Shown here piece by piece: positions 17,707 to 27,059 of a stretch of DNA of 64,000 bases. Source of the stretch: Pseudomonas sp. 7SR1 (GTDB taxonomy: Bacteria > Pseudomonadota > Gammaproteobacteria > Pseudomonadales > Pseudomonadaceae); the NCBI RefSeq assembly GCF_900156465.1, contig NZ_LT707064.1, positions 780,001-844,000 of the forward strand, in the 5' to 3' direction. The notes under the pieces are model-generated. The model did not search any database and had not been told where the DNA came from. It was given only the letters and a program-made list of their open reading frames with translations. Each line of letters starts with the position of its first letter. Within the stretch, counting starts at the first letter, position 1. The position numbers and the translations under genes are program-made.

Positions 17707-18090
17707 ATGCGCTGGTCAGCGTTCAGCCTGTTTTGCATGCTCGGTTTGTCAGCAGTGGTTCCCCAGGCTTCGGCCGCCGGCGAAGACTACGGCGTGCTGA
17801 TCATTTCCCGCGAGCGCCTGGAAGTACCGACTTCCTGCGAGATTGGCATCTATATCGACGACCAACTCACGGCCAGGCTGTTTCAGGAAACGAGTACCTC
17901 CTTCAACCTGCCGCCAGGACGATTCTCCTTGCGTCTGAAACTACTGCCAGGCCAGGTGCCGGGATGCAGTCCAGGCATGCTCGCGCCAGGCTCGCAAGAC
18001 GTCACCCTCAAGGCCGGGGACATTCTGAAGTTCCGTATAGCCGCCAATCAGCAAGGCATGTACCTCAAGCAGGCAACGCTGGGTTATTGA
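17707..18090 (+). CDS. Small exported protein between two CueR boxes
   Basis: 127 residues with a clear Sec signal peptide (MRWSAFSLFCMLGLSAVVPQASA, cleavage after about residue 23). The mature part is beta-rich: GVLIISRERLEVPTSC, GIYIDDQLTARLF, FNLPPGRFSLRLKLLPGQ, DILKFRIA. It has two cysteines (in PTSCEIG and VPGCSPG) that could form a disulfide. I do not recognise a named family. GGAGG precedes the ATG. It lies inside the copper locus, with a CueR box on each side, but no CueR promoter is clearly oriented toward it. Confidence 0.65.
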   Translation: MRWSAFSLFCMLGLSAVVPQASAAGEDYGVLIISRERLEVPTSCEIGIYIDDQLTARLFQETSTSFNLPPGRFSLRLKLLPGQVPGCSPGMLAPGSQDVTLKAGDILKFRIAANQQGMYLKQATLGY

Positions 18091-18195
18091 TCCCCAGGAT
18101 CGAATGAAGCGCTGCCTGCAGGCGCGAGCCAGCTCGCGATAGGGTCGCGCCTTCAGCCGCTCGCTTCCAGATGACTGGATAGTTTGAACTGGCTC

Positions 18196-18226
18196 TTGAC
18201 CTTGCCAGCATGGCAAGGTTGATCCT
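18196..18226 (+). promoter_or_regulatory. CueR-type operator/promoter of copA
   Basis: TTGACC (18196-18201) is followed by the dyad CCTTGCCA-GCA-TGGCAAGG (18200-18218), which fills a 19-base spacer before a weak -10 around GATCCT (18221-18226). This is the standard CueR architecture, 30 bases before the copA start. Confidence 0.85.
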
Positions 18227-18255
18227 GTAGTCATTCACTACAGGGAGCCTGACCA

Positions 18256-20637
18256 ATGTCCGAATCCACCACGTTCAATCTGCCGATCGCCGGCATGACC
18301 TGCGCCAGTTGCGCCGGTCGGGTCGAGCGGGCGTTGAGCAAAGTCGCCGGCACCCGCGCCGTCAGCGTGAACCTGGCGACGGAACAGGCCCGGGTCGAGG
18401 CCCCGGCACAGAGCCTGCCGGCCTTGATGCAGGCCGTCGAACACGCCGGCTACAGCGTGCCCGTCCAGACCCTTGAACTGAAGATCGAAGGGATGACCTG
18501 CGCCTCATGCGTCGGCCGGGTCGAACGCGCCCTGGGCAAAGTCCCCGGCGTGAACCGCGTCAGTGTCAACCTGGCCAACGAGCGCGCCCACCTTCAATTG
18601 CTCGGCCAGGTCGATTCGCAAGCCCTGATCGACGCAGTCAAGCGTGCCGGTTACGACGCCAGCGTCTGGCAGGCCGAGCCCCCCCAGGACAGCCAGATCC
18701 GTCGGCTGGACCGAGAACGCCTGGTGCTGATACTGGCGATCATGCTGTCGTTGCCGCTGGTGCTGCCGATGCTGTTGCAGCCATTCGGCGTGCACTGGAT
18801 GCTCCCGGCCTGGGTGCAGTTCGTCCTGGCGACGCCGGTCCAGTTCATTTTCGGGGCGCGTTTTTATGTCGCGGCCTTCAAGGCAGTGCGTGCTGGGGCG
18901 GGGAACATGGACCTGCTGGTGGCCCTGGGCACCAGCGCCGGCTACGGCCTGAGTATCTATGAATGGGTGCTCGCCGGTTCGTCGCATCTGTATTTCGAGG
19001 CTTCGGCGGTGGTGATTGCCCTGGTATTGCTGGGCAAATATCTGGAGAGCCGTGCCAAGCGCCAGACCGCCAGCGCCATTCGCGCCCTCGAAGCCCTGCG
19101 CCCGGAACGGGCAACGCAGGTGATCGACGGCCAGGAACGGGACGTCGCCATCAGTGCCCTGCGCCTCGATGACGTGGTGCTGGTCAAGCCTGGAGAGCGC
19201 TTTCCAGTGGACGGTGAAGTCCTGGAGGGACAAAGTCATGCCGACGAGGCGTTGATCAGCGGCGAGAGCCTGCCGGTCCCCAAACAGCCCGGCGACAAGG
19301 TCACCGGCGGCGCCATCAATGGCGAAGGCCGCCTGTTGGTACGCACACGGGCCCTGGGTACCGAGACAGTCCTGGCGCGCATCATCCGCCTGGTGGAAGA
19401 CGCCCAAGCGGCCAAGGCCCCCATCCAGAAACTGGTGGATAAGGTCAGCCAGGTATTCGTGCCCGTGGTGCTGGTGCTGGCCCTGGCCACCCTGGCGGGC
19501 TGGTGGCTGTATGGGGCGCCGCTGGAGACGGCATTGATCAATGCCGTCGCCGTACTGGTGATCGCCTGCCCTTGCGCCCTGGGCCTGGCGACACCTACAG
19601 CAATCATGGCCGGTACCGGCGTGGCGGCGCGCCACGGGATTCTGATCAAGGATGCCGAGGCTCTGGAGCGCGCCCATGAAGTCAGCTCGGTGGTCTTCGA
19701 CAAGACCGGTACCCTCACCTCCGGCACACCACGAATCGCCCACCTGGCGGCCCTCGACGGCGACGAGGCTACCTTGTTGCAACTGGCTGGTGCCCTGCAA
19801 CGCGGCAGCGAACATCCCCTGGCCAAAGCAGTGCTGGACGCTTGTGCCGAGCGTGGCCTGGATGTGCCGAACGTCAGCGACAGCCAGGCCCTGGCCGGAC
19901 GCGGCATCGCCGGCAGCCTCGATGGTCGGCGCCTGGCCCTGGGCAATCGTCGCCTGCTGGACGAACTGGGCCTGGCCCCCGGATCGCTGGCCGAGTCGGC
20001 CCAGGCCTGGGAAACCGAAGGCCGGACTCTGTCCTGGCTGGTCGAACAGAACGCCACGCCCCGCGTGCTGGGCCTGTTCGCGTTCGGTGACACCCTCAAG
20101 CCTGGTGCTCTGGCGGCTGTGCAGGCGCTGGACGCACGGCATATCACCAGTCACCTGCTCACCGGCGATAACCGGGGCAGCGCCCGAGCGGTTTCCGAGG
20201 CGCTGGGTATCGCCAATGTGCATGCCGAAGTGCTGCCGGGAGACAAGTCCGCCATCGTCGTTGAATTGAAGAAAAACGCCGTGGTGGCCATGGTCGGCGA
20301 CGGGATCAACGACGCCCCGGCCCTGGCCGCCGCGGACATCGGTATCGCCATGGGCGGCGGTACCGACGTGGCCATGCACGCCGCCGGCATTACCCTCATG
20401 CGCGGTGATCCACGGCTCGTGCCGGCGGCTCTGGACATCAGCCGCAAGACCTACGCCAAGATCCGCCAGAACCTGTTCTGGGCCTTTGTCTATAACCTGA
20501 TCGGCATTCCGCTGGCGGCATTCGGCTTGCTCAACCCCGTATTGGCCGGCGCCGCCATGGCGCTGTCGAGCGTCAGCGTGGTGAGCAATGCGCTGCTGTT
20601 GAAATTCTGGACACCCGGGCACCTGGAGGACAAGTGA
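18256..20637 (+). CDS. copA: Cu(I)-exporting P1B-type ATPase
   Basis: A 793-residue copper ATPase of the inner membrane. Two N-terminal metal-binding domains each carry GMTCASC (Cys16/Cys19 and Cys82/Cys85). Then come eight membrane helices with the transport motif CPC (Cys438-Pro-Cys440), the phosphorylated Asp482 in DKTGT, the HP dipeptide in [10 protein letters not shown] and the hinge [10 protein letters not shown] near 682. It pumps cytoplasmic Cu(I) to the periplasm using ATP, fed by CopZ. A CueR box lies directly upstream, and the cueR gene overlaps its stop codon, making an autoregulated operon. Confidence 0.96.
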   Translation: MSESTTFNLPIAGMTCASCAGRVERALSKVAGTRAVSVNLATEQARVEAPAQSLPALMQAVEHAGYSVPVQTLELKIEGMTCASCVGRVERALGKVPGVNRVSVNLANERAHLQLLGQVDSQALIDAVKRAGYDASVWQAEPPQDSQIRRLDRERLVLILAIMLSLPLVLPMLLQPFGVHWMLPAWVQFVLATPVQFIFGARFYVAAFKAVRAGAGNMDLLVALGTSAGYGLSIYEWVLAGSSHLYFEASAVVIALVLLGKYLESRAKRQTASAIRALEALRPERATQVIDGQERDVAISALRLDDVVLVKPGERFPVDGEVLEGQSHADEALISGESLPVPKQPGDKVTGGAINGEGRLLVRTRALGTETVLARIIRLVEDAQAAKAPIQKLVDKVSQVFVPVVLVLALATLAGWWLYGAPLETALINAVAVLVIACPCALGLATPTAIMAGTGVAARHGILIKDAEALERAHEVSSVVFDKTGTLTSGTPRIAHLAALDGDEATLLQLAGALQRGSEHPLAKAVLDACAERGLDVPNVSDSQALAGRGIAGSLDGRRLALGNRRLLDELGLAPGSLAESAQAWETEGRTLSWLVEQNATPRVLGLFAFGDTLKPGALAAVQALDARHITSHLLTGDNRGSARAVSEALGIANVHAEVLPGDKSAIVVELKKNAVVAMVGDGINDAPALAAADIGIAMGGGTDVAMHAAGITLMRGDPRLVPAALDISRKTYAKIRQNLFWAFVYNLIGIPLAAFGLLNPVLAGAAMALSSVSVVSNALLLKFWTPGHLEDK

Positions 20638-21050
20638 TGAACATCGGCCAAGCGGCCCGCCAAAGCGGCCTGAGCGCGAAGATGATCCGGTATTACGAAG
20701 CCATCGGCCTGCTCAAGGCCGCCCATCGAACCGACAGCGGCTACCGGATCTACGGCACCGAAGACCTGCACACCCTGGCGTTCATCAAGCGCTCCAGGGA
20801 TCTGGGGTTTTCCCTGGAAGAAGTCGGCAAACTGTTGACCCTCTGGCAGGACCGACAACGGGCCAGCGCCGATGTGAAGGCCTTGGCGCGACAGCACATC
20901 GACGAACTGAACCAGAAAATTCGTGAGCTGGCCGGGTTGCGCGACACCCTTCAGGACCTGGTGGAGCACTGTCACGGCGATCACCGCCCGGACTGCCCGA
21001 TTCTCAAGGAGCTGGCATCGGGGTGCTGCGAAAAGACCGCGGATGCCTAG
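20637..21050 (+). CDS. cueR: Copper-responsive MerR-family activator
   Basis: A 137-residue MerR regulator. Winged helix: [26 protein letters not shown]. The Cu(I) ligands are Cys112 and Cys120 in CHGDHRPDC, the same positions and spacing as E. coli CueR, and CC near the C-terminus is common in proteobacterial CueR. The ATG at 20637 overlaps the copA TGA by one base; a GTG one codon earlier is possible but less likely. It should activate copA and copZ when cytoplasmic Cu(I) rises. Confidence 0.93.
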   Translation: MNIGQAARQSGLSAKMIRYYEAIGLLKAAHRTDSGYRIYGTEDLHTLAFIKRSRDLGFSLEEVGKLLTLWQDRQRASADVKALARQHIDELNQKIRELAGLRDTLQDLVEHCHGDHRPDCPILKELASGCCEKTADA

Positions 21051-21093
21051 ATCCGCCTCCCCTTGAGGATTTGAATGCCCCCAGGACATCAAT

Positions 21094-21160
21094 GCGGGAG
21101 CGAACCGGCACCGACGATGCCGATACATCCGGCATCACCGCGAACTGACTCGCTCCCACA
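21094..21160. repeat. REP-type inverted repeat between cueR and RIO kinase genes
   Basis: GCGGGAGCGA (21094-21103) and TCGCTCCCACA (21150-21160) are diverged REP arms. Inside them GATGCCG (21116-21122) and CGGCATC (21130-21136) form a smaller perfect hairpin. It lies between two convergent genes. Confidence 0.55.
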
Positions 21161-21177
21161 GAGCTCGAGCAACCGAA

Positions 21178-22071
21178 TCACTGCATCCAGGGCGGAGGCG
21201 GCTCTTCGGCCTTGCCAGGCGGTGCATCCTCGGCCGCACGCAGGGCCTGGCGACGTTCTTCTTCCCGACGGGCGGCCTCGATCTCGCGCATGACCCCACC
21301 CACATCCGCCAGTTGCTCCGGCTCAGCGAACTCACCGGTCAATACGCTGCCAGGATGCAAGGTGCCGGCCTCGTAAAGCGCCCACATCTCCTTGGCATAT
21401 CGGGTGCGCTTGAGCTCCGGGGCGAACCGGCCGAAATAGGACGCCATGTTGCCTACGTCCCGCTCCAGCATGCTGAAGGCATGGTTGTTACCGGCGGCAT
21501 CCACGGCCTGTGGCAAGTCGATGATCACCGGACCGGTCGGCGCGAGCAGCACGTTGAACTCCGACAGGTCCCCGTGCACCAGTCCGGTACACAGCATCAG
21601 CACGATCTGGGAGATCAGAAACGCGTGGTACTCACGGGCCTGTTCTGGCTCCAGTACCACATCGTTCAGCCGTGGGGCTGCGTCGCCGTACTCGTCAGCC
21701 ACCAACTCCATCAACAGCACGCCCTCGAGGAAGTCGTACGGCTTGGGCACGCGTACCCCGGCATTGGCCAGGCGGAACAGCGCCGCCACTTCGGCGTTCT
21801 GCCAGGCGTCTTCAGTTTCCTTGCGTCCGAACTTGGAGCCCTTCGCCATGGCCCGGGCCTGGCGGCTGTTGCGCACCTTGCGGCCCTCCTGGTATTCGGC
21901 GGCCTGACGGAAACTTCGCTTGTTCGCCTCCTTGTAGACCTTGGCGCAACGTAGCTCATTGCCACAGCGCACCACATAAACAGCTGCTTCTTTACCACTC
22001 ATGAGTGGGCGCAGCACCTCGTCGACCAGACCGTCCTCGATCAGGGGTTCAATGCGTTTTGGAGTCTTCAT
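21178..22071 (-). CDS. RIO1-family serine protein kinase (PA4780-like)
   Basis: A 297-residue RIO-type atypical protein kinase. Visible motifs: the nucleotide loop SGKEAAVYVV near 25-34, the lysine in CAKVYKEANKRSF near 43, the catalytic loop LVHGDLSEFNVLL near 164-176 and the metal-binding IIDLPQAVD near 184. The C-terminus is a charged, Pro-rich tail. The same neighbour of cueR in P. aeruginosa (PA4780, recalled) is this type. The substrates of bacterial RIO kinases are largely unknown. The ribosome-binding site is weak. Confidence 0.85.
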   Translation of the reverse strand: MKTPKRIEPLIEDGLVDEVLRPLMSGKEAAVYVVRCGNELRCAKVYKEANKRSFRQAAEYQEGRKVRNSRQARAMAKGSKFGRKETEDAWQNAEVAALFRLANAGVRVPKPYDFLEGVLLMELVADEYGDAAPRLNDVVLEPEQAREYHAFLISQIVLMLCTGLVHGDLSEFNVLLAPTGPVIIDLPQAVDAAGNNHAFSMLERDVGNMASYFGRFAPELKRTRYAKEMWALYEAGTLHPGSVLTGEFAEPEQLADVGGVMREIEAARREEERRQALRAAEDAPPGKAEEPPPPWMQ

Positions 22072-22283
22072 CAGCTTTTATTCTGGGTCCTTTGTGACCA
22101 AACACGCGAATGACAGCCGTTATACGGCAATACAACCTCCACGGGGAGGGGTTGCCGACCTGTGTAGAGGCAATGCACACAATGTGCCGATATCGACAGA
22201 GTCGAATCATAGCCGAGAGCAGTACCGGTGTTGCCAAGCGATGCCCTGGTTATTGCGACAAGAACTGACAACCCTCGCCAGGC

Positions 22284-23075
22284 TCAACGCTTGAACAACT
22301 CGCCCGGCGTGAACCCGAACATGGTCTTGAATGCCGCAATGAAAGCGGAGGTGGAATCATACCCACACGACAACGCCGCGCCGGTCACGCTGTCCCCCTC
22401 TTCCAGCGACCCCAGGGACGACAACAACCGCATGCGCTGTCGCCAGGCTCGGAAGCTCAGACCGGTCTCACGCTGGAACAGACGCATCAAGGTCTTTTCC
22501 GACATGCCCAGGCGTTCGGACCAGGCCTGCAGGGTGGCGTTCCGTTCGGGCTGCCCGATCAGTTCGTTGCACAATCCCAGCAAACGCACGTGACGGGGCA
22601 GCGGCAGGGAGAATTCCACTTCCGGCAACGTTGCCAACTGGTCCAGCAGCACCTGCACCAGCCGCTCCTGCGGCGTGTCTCCCTGGGGATAATCGGCCGG
22701 CCACTGGCAGAACACCTTGATCAGTTCCCGGGCCAGCGGCGTGACTTCCAGCACCCGACAATGGCCATCGGCCCAGGGGCAGGCGTCGCGATGGACATAC
22801 AGGCTGCGCATTTCCGCCCGGGTGGAGGTCACGACCTGATGTTCCAGGTCCGCCGGGATCCAGATGCCCCATTGCGGCGGGGCGAAGAAACTGCCAGCGG
22901 CGGTATGCACCCCCAGGACACCGCTGATGGCATAGGAAAACTGCACCCAGTCATGCCGATGGGCCTGCGTCCATGAACCGGCGTTCAAGCTTTCGACACG
23001 GGCGTACAGCGGCCTGGGCAACTGAATCAGGTCGGGAATGCGGCGTTCCAGCTGCTGGTGTCCGTTAGTCGGCAT
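22284..23075 (-). CDS. AraC-family transcriptional regulator
   Basis: A 263-residue AraC regulator with an N-terminal cupin sensor domain (HRHDWVQFSYAISGVLGVHTAAGSFFAPPQWGIWIPA, residues 39-75) and a C-terminal double helix-turn-helix (ATLQAWSERLGMSEKTLMRLFQRETGLSFRAWRQRMRLL near 180-220, ending SAFIAAFKTMFGFTPGELF). It is divergent from the SBF-type transporter, 78 bp apart, so it is a good candidate to regulate it. Confidence 0.85.
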   Translation of the reverse strand: MPTNGHQQLERRIPDLIQLPRPLYARVESLNAGSWTQAHRHDWVQFSYAISGVLGVHTAAGSFFAPPQWGIWIPADLEHQVVTSTRAEMRSLYVHRDACPWADGHCRVLEVTPLARELIKVFCQWPADYPQGDTPQERLVQVLLDQLATLPEVEFSLPLPRHVRLLGLCNELIGQPERNATLQAWSERLGMSEKTLMRLFQRETGLSFRAWRQRMRLLSSLGSLEEGDSVTGAALSCGYDSTSAFIAAFKTMFGFTPGELFKR

Positions 23076-23153
23076 TGAATGGCCTTATGTCGCAAGACGG
23101 TGGCAGGGGCCGACGTTAGGCTAAGTCATCGTTTCCTACAACTGTGGTGCACT

Positions 23154-24182
23154 ATGGCAATCTTCAGACACCTCAAGCGCATGGTGACCGACTGGTTCCT
23201 GTGCGGCATGCTGCTCGCCACATTGCTGGCGTACTTTTTTCCCACTTTCGGCGCCACCGGTGGCGCAATGCATGCCGAATGGGTCGTCAATATCGGCATC
23301 TTCGTAGTGTTCTTCCTGCACGGGGTGAACCTGTCCGGCGAGCAGGTCCGTCATGGCCTGAAAAATATCCGGCTGCACCTGATGGTGCAGGTCTTCACCT
23401 TCGCGGTATTCCCACTGATCTGGCTGGCCTGCAATGCATTGCTGGGCAGCCATGTTCCGCCACTGCTGATGCTGGGGTTCCTATACCTGTGCGCCCTGCC
23501 CTCGACCATTTCCTCTTCCGTGGCCCTGACCGGTAGCGCAGGCGGCAACGTCCCGGCGGCGATTCTCAACGCGAGCCTGTCCAGTGTGCTGGGGATTTTT
23601 CTTACGCCACTGCTGGTCAGCTTCGTCGTCGGGCGGGGCGCCGGGGGTATCGACCTGGGCTCCACGCTGCTGGATCTCTGCCTGATGCTGCTCCTGCCGC
23701 TGGTGCTCGGGCAGTTCCTGCGGCGCTGGCTGGCCGGGTTCTTCGGCCGCTACAAGCGCTACACCGCCATCATCGACAAGCTGGTGATCCTGCTGCTGGT
23801 CTATGCAGCGTTCTGCAATTCCATGGTGTCCGGGATCTGGCAGCAGCAAGGCCATGGCGTGCTGCTCAGCGCCGTACTGGGCAGCACCGTGCTGCTGGCA
23901 GTCATTCTGTGGACCACCACTCGCACCGCCCGTGCCCTGCGGTTCAGCAATGCCGATGAAATCGCCGCGGTGTTCTGTGCCAGCAAGAAGTCCCTGGCCG
24001 CCGGCGTCCCGATGGCGGCGCTGATCTTCGGCGACCATCCCGGCCTGGGACTGATCCTGTTGCCGATCATGATCTACCACCCGCTGCAGCTGATCGTTTG
24101 CTCGATCCTGGCCGAGCGCTATGCAAGCCGCCGGCGGGTCTCGGCCACCCAGCCAGCCAAGGCAGTGCTCAACGCTCGATGA
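23154..24182 (+). CDS. Bile acid:sodium symporter (SBF-like) family transporter
   Basis: 342 residues with nine to ten membrane helices of the SBF-like/YfeH group: GMLLATLLAYFFPTFG near 18, VFFLHGVNLSGEQVRHGLKN near 51, FLYLCALPSTISSSVALTGSAGGNVPAAILNASLSS near 113-148 and FCASKKSLAAGVPMAALIFG near 278. The last two resemble the two cation-binding repeats of the family. The substrate is unknown. The frame is open to 23079, but alignment of the first helix favours the ATG at 23154. The end overlaps the convergent thiolase gene by 14 bases. Confidence 0.8.
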   Translation: MAIFRHLKRMVTDWFLCGMLLATLLAYFFPTFGATGGAMHAEWVVNIGIFVVFFLHGVNLSGEQVRHGLKNIRLHLMVQVFTFAVFPLIWLACNALLGSHVPPLLMLGFLYLCALPSTISSSVALTGSAGGNVPAAILNASLSSVLGIFLTPLLVSFVVGRGAGGIDLGSTLLDLCLMLLLPLVLGQFLRRWLAGFFGRYKRYTAIIDKLVILLLVYAAFCNSMVSGIWQQQGHGVLLSAVLGSTVLLAVILWTTTRTARALRFSNADEIAAVFCASKKSLAAGVPMAALIFGDHPGLGLILLPIMIYHPLQLIVCSILAERYASRRRVSATQPAKAVLNAR

Positions 24183-25446
24183 TGGCCGTCACGCCCTGGC
24201 CGGCCGCTGCGCAGATGGAAATCAGCCCTCGTCCCCTGCCCGCGGCATCCAGCAGCTTGGCGAGGTTGGCGACGATTCGCCCGCCCGTGGCGGCAAACGG
24301 ATGCCCGGCGGCCAGGGAACTGCCCTTCACATTCAGTCGGCTGCGGTCCAGGGCACCGAGCGGGGCGTCGAGGCCCAGGCGGGTCTGGCAATAGTCCGCA
24401 TCCTCCCAGGCCTTGAGGGTGCATAACACCTGGGCGGCGAATGCTTCGTGGATTTCGTAGTAATCGAAATCCTGCAGAGTCAGGCCGTTGCGCGCCAGCA
24501 GCCGCGGTACCGCATAGGCTGGAGCCATGAGCAACCCTTCGGCACCGTTGACGAAATCCACCGCCGCGGTTTCGCCGTCACGCAGATACGCCAAAATCGG
24601 CAGTCCCCGGGCCCTGGCCCATTCTTCACTGCCCAGCAACACCAGCGAAGCGCCGTCGGTCAGCGGCGTGGAATTGCCAGCGGTCAGCGTCCCCCTGGCG
24701 CTTTTTTCGAAAGCCGGTTTGAGAGAGGCAAGCTTTTCCAGGGTCAGGTCCGGGCGCAGATTGTTGTCCCGGGTCAAACCGAGAAACGGCGTCATCAGAT
24801 CGTTCTGCCAGCCCTGGGCGTAGGACGCGGCCATTTTCTGATGACTTTCCAAGGCCAACTGATCCTGGTCCTCTCGGGAAACCTGCCAGGTCTGGGCCAT
24901 GAGTTCGCAATGCTGGCCCATGCTCAGGCCCGTGCGCGGCTCATTGATGCGAGGCAGGTCGGGGATCAGATGACGGGGACGCAGTTGCAGGAAGGTCTTG
25001 AGCTTGTCGGCGGTGCTCTTGGCTCGATTGGCTTGCAGCAGGATCTTGCGCAGCCCTTCGTTGACGGCAATCGGAGCATCCGAGGTGGTGTCCACGCCAC
25101 CGGCGATAGCGCTGTCGATCTGGCCAAGGGCAATCTTGTTGGCCACCAGCAACACGGTCTCCAGCCCTGTGCCGCAGGCCTGTTGCACATCGTAGGCCGG
25201 GGTGCTGGGAGACAGTCTCGAGCCCAGCACGCATTCGCGGGTCAGGTTCATGTCCCGGGAGTGCTTGAGCACCGCCCCGGCAGCCACTTCGCCGAGGCGC
25301 AAGCCATGCAGGTTATAGCGCTCGATCAGCCCCTCGAGGGCGGCTGTCAGCATCGCCTGGTTGCTGGCGGTGGCGTAAGGCCCGTTGGAACGGGCGAAGG
25401 GAATGCGGTTTCCACCGATGATGGCGACGCGGCGTGGCTGTGTCAT
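24169..25446 (-). CDS. Acetyl-CoA C-acyltransferase (thiolase)
   Basis: A 425-residue thiolase similar to FadI-type enzymes. The nucleophilic cysteine is in DVQQACGTGLETVL near residue 90. The C-terminal catalytic His and Cys regions are YEIHEAFAAQVL near 335 and AAAGQGVTA at the end, and NVKGSSLAAGHPFAATGGR is the usual glycine-rich loop. The late motif lacks the usual CIGGGQG cysteine (it reads ICAAAGQG). It should cleave or form 3-ketoacyl-CoA. It is divergent from the FabG/MaoC pair, with which it could form a complete acyl-CoA cycle except for the dehydrogenase. Confidence 0.85.
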   Translation of the reverse strand: MTQPRRVAIIGGNRIPFARSNGPYATASNQAMLTAALEGLIERYNLHGLRLGEVAAGAVLKHSRDMNLTRECVLGSRLSPSTPAYDVQQACGTGLETVLLVANKIALGQIDSAIAGGVDTTSDAPIAVNEGLRKILLQANRAKSTADKLKTFLQLRPRHLIPDLPRINEPRTGLSMGQHCELMAQTWQVSREDQDQLALESHQKMAASYAQGWQNDLMTPFLGLTRDNNLRPDLTLEKLASLKPAFEKSARGTLTAGNSTPLTDGASLVLLGSEEWARARGLPILAYLRDGETAAVDFVNGAEGLLMAPAYAVPRLLARNGLTLQDFDYYEIHEAFAAQVLCTLKAWEDADYCQTRLGLDAPLGALDRSRLNVKGSSLAAGHPFAATGGRIVANLAKLLDAAGRGRGLISICAAAGQGVTAIIER

Positions 25447-25498
25447 GAAGAACCCCCGTGTATGTTCGGATGTGCCCGGATAAAACCACAGGCGCTGT

Positions 25499-25522
25499 AT
25501 CGCGAGCAGGCTCGCTCCCACA
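25499..25522. repeat. Single REP element
   Basis: The block ATCGCGAGCAGGCTCGCTCC followed by CACA is one arm type of the common fluorescens-group REP. Here it is unpaired, upstream of the thiolase gene, in the region between the two divergent genes. Confidence 0.55.
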
Positions 25523-25620
25523 TCAGCCCAGCTTAGGCTTTATACGAAAAGTCGCCGAGCTGCGATCAGACAGGCCTTTTGCTGCACTGCATGCTCGTTG
25601 CCCTGGCACTTTCGACACTC

Positions 25621-25653
25621 AAGCCTAGGCTTTATTTGGTCGATCGAACGACC
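25621..25653. promoter_or_regulatory. Candidate operators between thiolase and fabG
   Basis: A perfect 12-base palindrome, AAGCCTAGGCTT (25621-25632), is followed by the imperfect dyad GGTCGATCGAACGACC (25638-25653, 14 of 16 symmetric). TAGGCTTTAT occurs at 25626-25635 and again at 25534-25543. The dyads sit between two divergent lipid-metabolism genes and look like sites for a TetR-type repressor. This is inference; no regulator gene is adjacent. Confidence 0.4.
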
Positions 25654-25704
25654 GATTGCCAATCATGGTCCACACTTGGAAGCTCATCAGCCGGAGAGTG
25701 TTCC

Positions 25705-27057
25705 ATGTCTGACCGTTATATCGACTTCGCCAACTCGGCCCTTGGCCTGCGCCTGGTGGGGGCGCTCGGCTTGCCCTCGCCGGTACGCCTGGAGCGCTGG
25801 CAGGCCGGTCGGCTGCGGCCGATCGAGGGCGCGCTGCTGCTGGGTGGTGGCCCACTGACCGAACAGGTCGGTGCGTTCGCCAAACGCCTGACCGACGCGA
25901 TTTTCGTCTACGGGGGCGAGCCGACGCTGGCCACCGAGTGGATCCCCGGCCATGGTCCGAAAATCAAGGCCGTGGTGTACGACGCCAGTCATCTGGTCCA
26001 GGTGGATCAACTCAAGCAACTGCGGGAGTTCTTCCAGCCGCTGATGAAGAACTTCGACCACAGCGCCCATGTCGTCATCCTCGGGCGCGCCCCGGAAAGC
26101 CTCGGCGAGCCGTTCGCCGCCAGTGCGCAACGGGCGCTGGAGGGGTTCAGCCGGTCACTGGCCAAGGAGCTGCGTCACGGCGGCACCTTGCAACTGCTGT
26201 ATGTCGGCGACGGTGCCGAAGCCCAGTTGGAGGGCGCGCTGCGGTTCTTCCTGTCACCCAAGAGCGCTTACATTTCCGGGCAAGTGATCCGCCTCCAGGC
26301 CTGCGAGACCCAGGTCCAGGACTGGACCCGGCCACTCACGGGGCTCAAGGCGCTGGTCACCGGCGCCGCCCGTGGAATCGGCGCGTCCATCGCCGAGACC
26401 CTGGCCCGTGACGGCGCCGATGTGATCCTGCTGGACGTCCCGCCCGCCAAGACCGATCTCGACGCCTTGGCGGCACGCCTGGGCGGGCGTAGCGTCACGC
26501 TGGATATCTGCGCCGAAGAGGCCGCCGCCCAATTGATCGAACACTTACCCGATGGCGTCGATATCGTGGTGCACAACGCCGGCATCACCCGGGACAAGAC
26601 CCTGGCCAACATGACCCCGGAATTCTGGGACGCCGTGCTGGCGGTCAACCTCAACGCACCGCAAGTGCTGACCAAGGCCCTGCTCGACAGCGGCACCCTG
26701 CGGGACAATGGCCGGGTAATCCTGCTGGCGTCCATCAGCGGCATCGCCGGCAATCGCGGCCAGACCAACTATGCGGCCAGCAAGGCCGGGCTGATCGGCC
26801 TGGCCCAGGCCTGGGCCCCGGTCTTGAAGACACGAGGGATCAGCATCAACGCCGTGGCCCCGGGTTTCATCGAAACCCGCATGACCGCCGAAATCCCCTT
26901 CGCCCTGCGCGAAGCCGGGCGACGCATGAGTTCCCTGGGCCAGGGCGGGCTGCCCCAGGATGTCGCCGAAGCCGTGGCCTGGCTCGCACAACCGGGCACC
27001 GGGGCCGTCACCGGCCAGGCATTGCGGGTATGTGGGCAGAGCCTGCTGGGAGCATGA
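25705..27057 (+). CDS. fabG: High-molecular-weight 3-oxoacyl-[ACP/CoA] reductase (FabG-like)
   Basis: 450 residues, about twice normal FabG length. The C-terminal half is a canonical SDR: GAARGIGASIAETL near 219, NAGITRDKTLANM near 291, the catalytic Ser in ASISGIAGNRGQTNYAASKAG and the YxxxK pair near 355, and a PGFIET loop. The N-terminal half (residues 1-205) is a degenerate Rossmann-like domain, as in HMwFabG/FabG4 of mycobacteria. It reduces 3-ketoacyl-CoA/ACP. GGAG lies before the ATG at 25705. The stop overlaps the region of the next start, so fabG and maoC are translationally linked. Confidence 0.88.
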   Translation: MSDRYIDFANSALGLRLVGALGLPSPVRLERWQAGRLRPIEGALLLGGGPLTEQVGAFAKRLTDAIFVYGGEPTLATEWIPGHGPKIKAVVYDASHLVQVDQLKQLREFFQPLMKNFDHSAHVVILGRAPESLGEPFAASAQRALEGFSRSLAKELRHGGTLQLLYVGDGAEAQLEGALRFFLSPKSAYISGQVIRLQACETQVQDWTRPLTGLKALVTGAARGIGASIAETLARDGADVILLDVPPAKTDLDALAARLGGRSVTLDICAEEAAAQLIEHLPDGVDIVVHNAGITRDKTLANMTPEFWDAVLAVNLNAPQVLTKALLDSGTLRDNGRVILLASISGIAGNRGQTNYAASKAGLIGLAQAWAPVLKTRGISINAVAPGFIETRMTAEIPFALREAGRRMSSLGQGGLPQDVAEAVAWLAQPGTGAVTGQALRVCGQSLLGA

Positions 27058-27059
27058 CC

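Noticed and set aside
16277..17800. 507-codon frame opposite the Bcr/CflA gene
   Set aside because: Gln/His/Arg-rich shadow of a clear transporter, and it also crosses the copZ gene.
18505..20622. Long open frame (705 codons) opposite copA
   Set aside because: Frame shadow of a GC-rich gene. The translation is rich in His, Gln and Gly with no recognisable domain, and copA itself is unambiguous.
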